Position numbers and translations under genes: made by a program | Notes under the pieces: generated by a model | What the model saw: the letters and a program-made list of their open reading frames with translations, nothing else | Databases searched by the model: none | What the model was told of the DNA's origin: nothing | In this document: piece after piece, positions 6,262-9,579 of the stretch | Layout of the letters: each line of letters starts with the position of its first letter | Numbering within the stretch: the stretch's first letter is position 1 | Assembly (NCBI GenBank): GCA_018262385.1 | Contig: JAGSPQ010000052.1 | Span: 1-9,579, forward strand | Direction: 5' to 3' | From: Myxococcaceae bacterium | GTDB taxonomy: Bacteria; Myxococcota; Myxococcia; Myxococcales; Myxococcaceae | Length of the DNA stretch: 9,579 bases

Positions 6262-7047
6262 TCACCCGAATTTCCCGGTCACGTAGTCCTCGGTGCGTCG
6301 ATTGGTCGGCGTGGTGAACATCTTCGCGGTCGGGCCGACCTCGACCATCTCGCCCATGAAGAAGAACGCCGTCTGGTCCGACACCCGCGCCGCCTGCTGC
6401 ATGTTGTGGGTGACGATCACGATCGTGTAGCGCGCCTTCAGCTCGTGGATCAGATCCTCGATCTTCGCGGTGCTCAACGGATCGAGCGCGCTCGCCGGCT
6501 CGTCCATCAGCACCACCTCGGGCTCGATCGCCAGCGCCCGCGCGATGCACAGTCGCTGCTGCTGGCCGCCCGACAGCGCCAGCGCCGAGTCGCCGAGCCG
6601 ATCTTTCACCTCGTCCCACAGCGCGCTCTGCTCGAGGCTGCGCTCGACCCGCACGGCCAGCTCGGCGCGGTCGTTCATCCCCGCGATCCGCAGGCCGTAG
6701 GCGACGTTCTCGAAGATCGACTTCGGGAAGGGGTTCGATTTCTGGAACACCATCCCCACCCGGCGGCGCAGCTCGACCACGTCGACGCCGCGATCGTAGA
6801 TGTTGGCGCTGTCGAGCAGCACCTCTCCGGTGTGCCTGGCGGCGGGGATCAGATCGTTCATCCGGTTGAGCGCCCGCAGGAAGGTCGACTTCCCGCAGCC
6901 CGAGGGGCCGATCAGCGCCAGCACCTGCTTCTCGGTGATGTCGAGGCTGAGGTCCTTCACCGCCAGCTTGTTGGCGTAATAGATGGACAGCCCGCGGGCC
7001 TGCATCTTGGGCCGGGGCGCGGACTCGAGGTTGATCGCGGCGCTCAT
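6262..7047 (-). CDS. pstB: Phosphate ABC transporter ATP-binding protein PstB
   Basis: PstB is the ATPase that drives phosphate import through PstC and PstA. The 261-residue protein, a usual length, has all the ABC motifs: Walker [10 protein letters not shown] (47-55), Q-loop Gln102 in the family-typical [18 protein letters not shown], signature LSGGQQQR (158-165), Walker B VVLMDEP (178-184), D-loop SALDP and the H-loop His214 in VTHNMQQA. The stretch from NRMNDL to HTGEVLLD is also typical of PstB as opposed to other importer ATPases. The ATG at 7047 overlaps the pstA stop as ATGA (7044-7047). A much longer open frame upstream (to 7494) lies within pstA and is rejected. Confidence 0.98.
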   Translation of the reverse strand: MSAAINLESAPRPKMQARGLSIYYANKLAVKDLSLDITEKQVLALIGPSGCGKSTFLRALNRMNDLIPAARHTGEVLLDSANIYDRGVDVVELRRRVGMVFQKSNPFPKSIFENVAYGLRIAGMNDRAELAVRVERSLEQSALWDEVKDRLGDSALALSGGQQQRLCIARALAIEPEVVLMDEPASALDPLSTAKIEDLIHELKARYTIVIVTHNMQQAARVSDQTAFFFMGEMVEVGPTAKMFTTPTNRRTEDYVTGKFG

Positions 7048-7946
7048 GCGTTGGCTCGGCTTCGGGTGCGGCTGCGGAGAAGGACGGCGACGAAGTTCAA
7101 GGTGAAGGTCAGCATCAGCAGCACCAGCACGGTGCCGTACAGCAGCGGGCGGGTGGCCTCGACGTCCGGTGACTGGGTGGCGAGGACGTAGGTGTGGTAC
7201 CCGAGGTGCATGAACTGGGAGTTGATCGTGCTTGGCAGCTCGGGGAGGAAGTAGGCCGCGCCGGTGAGCAGAATCGGAGCGACCTCGCCCGCGCCGCGCG
7301 AGACGGCGAGGATCGCTCCGGTGAGGATCCCGGGGGTGGCGCCGGGGAGCACGATTCGCCACAGGGTCTGCGACTTGGTCGCGCCCAGGGCGAGGCTGGC
7401 GTTGCGCAGGTCGGTGGGCACCGCCCGCAGCGCTTCCTCGGTGGCGACGATCACCACCGGCAGGGTGAGCACCGCGAGGGTGAGCGAGGCCCACAGCAGC
7501 CCCGGCTGGCCGTAGCGCAGCTCTCCCCCGAGGGCGCGATCCATCCCCTCGCCGAGGAAGTGGATGAAGAAGCCCAGGCCGAACAGCCCGAAGACGATCG
7601 ACGGCACCCCGGCCAGGTTCTGCACCGCCACCCGCACCGCCGCGGCGAGGCGCGACTGCACCGGCGCGTACTCGTGCAGGTAGATCGCGGTCATCACCCC
7701 CACCGGCATCACCGCCACCGTCATCATCAGCGTCAGCACGGTGGTGCCCCAGATTGCGGGGAAGATCCCGCCCGCGGTCATCCCTTCGGTGGGCTCGCCG
7801 GTGAAGAACTCCCAGCTGAGCTTCGACCAGCCGCCGGCCACCGCGTCGCCGATGATCACCGCCAGCGCCGCCACGATCAGCGCCGCCGCCAGACCGCTGA
7901 TCCCGGAGAACAGGCCCGAGGTCAGCTTGCGGGTCGTCGCGCTCAT
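7044..7946 (-). CDS. pstA: Phosphate ABC transporter permease PstA
   Basis: PstA is one of the two inner-membrane channel subunits of the Pst importer. The 300-residue product has about six hydrophobic segments: one near 15-35, then clusters at about 65-90, 110-132, 148-168, 205-230 and 268-290. The cytoplasmic EAA loop that docks on PstB is at about 171-210 ([20 protein letters not shown], then [11 protein letters not shown]). Other PstA marks are [18 protein letters not shown] (110-127) and [16 protein letters not shown] (216-231). The ATG at 7946 overlaps the pstC stop as ATGA (7943-7946), which together with the N-terminal helix fixes the start. The end overlaps pstB by 4 bp. Confidence 0.97.
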   Translation of the reverse strand: MSATTRKLTSGLFSGISGLAAALIVAALAVIIGDAVAGGWSKLSWEFFTGEPTEGMTAGGIFPAIWGTTVLTLMMTVAVMPVGVMTAIYLHEYAPVQSRLAAAVRVAVQNLAGVPSIVFGLFGLGFFIHFLGEGMDRALGGELRYGQPGLLWASLTLAVLTLPVVIVATEEALRAVPTDLRNASLALGATKSQTLWRIVLPGATPGILTGAILAVSRGAGEVAPILLTGAAYFLPELPSTINSQFMHLGYHTYVLATQSPDVEATRPLLYGTVLVLLMLTFTLNFVAVLLRSRTRSRANA

Positions 7947-8938
7947 ACTTTCCCGCCCAGCCGCCGCACCACCCGGCGGGTCCACGCCCCGGCGAGCAGG
8001 TTGAGCACGAAGGTGATCGCGAACAGCTGAACCCCGATGAAGAACAACAGCCCGTAGTGCGGGCTGCCCACCACCACCTCGCCCATCTCGGCGGCGATGG
8101 TGGCCGAGAGGGTGCGGGTCGAGTCGGTCAGGTGCGGAGAGACGATCGACGCGTTGCCGCTGGCCATCAGCACCACCATCGTCTCGCCGATCGCCCGGCC
8201 CAGCCCGAGCACACAGGCAGCGAGCACTCCCGGGGCGGCGGCGGGGAGCACCACCCGCCAGGCGGTGTCCCAGCGGGTGGCCCCCAGCGCCAGCGAGGCC
8301 TCGCGGTAGCTGCGGGGGACGGCAGTCAGCGCGTCCTCGGCGACGGTGAACACCACCGGAACGATCGCCAGCGACAGCGCCACCCCGGCGACCAGCGCGT
8401 TGAGCCGGTAGGTCAACCCGAAGGTGTCCTGGAAGAGCGTCGCCAACACCATCAGCGCGAAGAAGCCGAGCACCACCGACGGCACGCCGGCCAGCAGCTC
8501 GATCGTCGGCTTGAGCCACTCGCGCAGCTTGCGCGGCGCCAGCTCGGAGGTGAACAGCGCGGCCAGCACCCCCAGCGGAGCGGCGATCAGCATCGCGACC
8601 ACGCTCACCTTCAGGGTGCCGATGAAGAGCGGGATCAGGCTCACCTTCGGGATGTCGGAGACCGGCTGCCAGACAAAGGTGGCCGGCTTCCCCGGCTTGA
8701 GCACCTGGGGGAGGAACAGCTTGGAGAGGCTGACCTCTTTGAGCGCCTCGGGGTCGACGAACAGCGGCACTGCCTCTTTGGCGACGAAGATCAGGATCAG
8801 CCCGATCGCCAGCACCCCGCTGAAGGCGACGGCGGTGATCGCGCCCTCGATCAGCTTCTCACGCAGCTGCCAGCGCCGCTTCGGCGTTGGGCGCGGCGCG
8901 AGGCGGGGCGAGCTGTCGGCGAGGATCCGCATCTTCAC
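7943..8938 (-). CDS. pstC: Phosphate ABC transporter permease PstC
   Basis: PstC pairs with PstA to form the phosphate channel. The 331-residue protein has a basic N-terminal stretch of about 30 residues, a first membrane segment (about 32-52), a periplasmic loop of roughly 50 residues ([10 protein letters not shown] to SDIPK), and five more segments. [20 protein letters not shown] (147-166) and the EAA loop [20 protein letters not shown] (201-220) are typical, as is [19 protein letters not shown] (244-262). I chose GTG at 8938 because it overlaps the pstS stop as GTGA, like the next two junctions; an ATG two codons later (8932) is an alternative. The order pstS-pstC-pstA-pstB-phoU matches the classical operon. 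Confidence 0.96.
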   Translation of the reverse strand: MKMRILADSSPRLAPRPTPKRRWQLREKLIEGAITAVAFSGVLAIGLILIFVAKEAVPLFVDPEALKEVSLSKLFLPQVLKPGKPATFVWQPVSDIPKVSLIPLFIGTLKVSVVAMLIAAPLGVLAALFTSELAPRKLREWLKPTIELLAGVPSVVLGFFALMVLATLFQDTFGLTYRLNALVAGVALSLAIVPVVFTVAEDALTAVPRSYREASLALGATRWDTAWRVVLPAAAPGVLAACVLGLGRAIGETMVVLMASGNASIVSPHLTDSTRTLSATIAAEMGEVVVGSPHYGLLFFIGVQLFAITFVLNLLAGAWTRRVVRRLGGKV

Positions 8939-9579
8939 TTCACCGGGTAGTAGCCGACTTTGGTGACGATCGCCTGCCCCTCGGGCGAAAGGCAGAAGTC
9001 GATCAGCGCCTTCGCGTCGGCCGACGGCTTGCCCCGGAGGTAGAAGTACAGGTCGCGCGCGAGCGGGTACTTGCCGCTCTTCACGTTCTCGAGCGAGGGG
9101 CCGATCTCGTCGCTGCCGACCTTGATCAGCAGGTCCCTGACTCCCTTGGCGTAGGCGGCGCCGCCGTAGCCGATGCCGAACTTCTCTTTGGCCACCGCGT
9201 TCACCACCGCGGCGGTGCCCGGCAGCGTCTGGGCCGAGGCCGCGAAGTCCTCGCCGCCCAGCAGGTTGTCTTTGACGAACACGTAGGTGCCGGAAGAGTT
9301 CTCGCGGGAGAAGACGACGATCTGCTTGTCCGGGCCGCCGACGTCCTTCCAGTTGGTGAGCTCGCCGAGGTAGATCTTCTTCAGCTGATCCATCGTCAGC
9401 GACTTCAGCGGGTTCGAGGCGTTGACGTAGAAGGCCACCCCGTCCTTGGCGACCGCGATCTCGGTGCCGGCGGTGTTGTAGCGGGCGCGCAGCTTCTCCA
9501 TCTCGGCCTCCTTCATCGGCCGGCTGCTGGTGGCGATCTCGGTGGTGCCGTTGATCAGCGCGGCCAGCCCGGTGCCCGA
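8935..9579 (-). CDS. pstS: Phosphate-binding protein PstS (C-terminal part)
   Basis: PstS is the high-affinity phosphate-binding protein that delivers phosphate to PstCA; it is periplasmic or lipid-anchored. The window holds the last 214 residues; the N-terminus with its signal peptide lies beyond the right edge. The fragment opens with SGTGLAALINGTTEIATSSR, the usual ligand-loop region. SRENSSGTYVF (91-101) supplies the Arg-x-x-x-Ser-Gly-Thr phosphate contacts (Arg92, Ser96, Thr98), spaced as in E. coli Arg135, Ser139, Thr141 from memory. IGYGGAAYAKG and the C-terminal [20 protein letters not shown] complete the family pattern. The open frame continues without a stop to the edge, so the ATG at 9516 is internal. 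The stop overlaps the pstC start by 4 bp. The operon promoter is outside the window. Confidence 0.97.
   Translation of the reverse strand, partial: SGTGLAALINGTTEIATSSRPMKEAEMEKLRARYNTAGTEIAVAKDGVAFYVNASNPLKSLTMDQLKKIYLGELTNWKDVGGPDKQIVVFSRENSSGTYVFVKDNLLGGEDFAASAQTLPGTAAVVNAVAKEKFGIGYGGAAYAKGVRDLLIKVGSDEIGPSLENVKSGKYPLARDLYFYLRGKPSADAKALIDFCLSPEGQAIVTKVGYYPVK

Noticed and set aside
5395..7191. Plus-strand frame of 598 codons opposite phoU and pstB
   Set aside because: Antisense shadow of well-identified genes. Its composition is dominated by His, Asp, Leu and Arg with no domain pattern.
8057..8950. Plus-strand frame of 297 codons opposite pstC
   Set aside because: Antisense shadow rich in Gln, His and Arg; the opposite strand encodes an unmistakable PstC.

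Overview
The window is a phosphate and polyphosphate locus from a GC-rich bacterium; almost every real codon ends in G or C. Gene content and protein style (TatA, PPK1, an Ppx/GppA protein with a C-terminal HD domain, and a compact pstSCAB-phoU operon) suggest a proteobacterium or myxobacterium-like lineage (Myxococcota). That placement is inference; no taxonomic marker gene is present.

Left part (1-2693): the last 13 codons of a plus-strand gene end at 42 and are followed by a GC-rich hairpin. A minus-strand tatA follows, with a convincing ribosome binding site and -10 box. Next is minus-strand ppk (polyphosphate kinase 1). A 117-bp gap separates ppk from the divergent plus-strand ppx gene. 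It holds three 7-mers at 11-bp spacing that resemble a PhoB (Pho) box pointing toward ppx.

Middle part (2694-5572): the ppx/gppA gene is followed in the same frame by 43 sense codons that all end in G or C, an unexplained coding-like tail. Convergent to it is a minus-strand metallophosphoesterase gene. Its likely GTG start overlaps the stop of a previously hidden 32-codon ORF for a small hydrophobic protein. A plus-strand gene for a 60-residue protein with an acidic tail then runs tail-to-tail into phoU, overlapping it by 73 bp.

Right part (5500-9579): the minus-strand operon pstS-pstC-pstA-pstB-phoU, with pstS cut by the window edge. Three successive junctions overlap by 4 bp (GTGA, ATGA, ATGA), and pstB and phoU are 3 bp apart, so translation is probably coupled.

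Together the genes form a phosphate homeostasis unit. PstSCAB imports phosphate and PhoU sets the import rate and Pho signalling. PPK1 stores phosphate as polyphosphate and Ppx releases it. The metallophosphoesterase and the two small proteins have no known partner and are the least explained parts. The PhoR/PhoB pair is not in the window. No RNA genes, CRISPR arrays or insertion sequences were seen.
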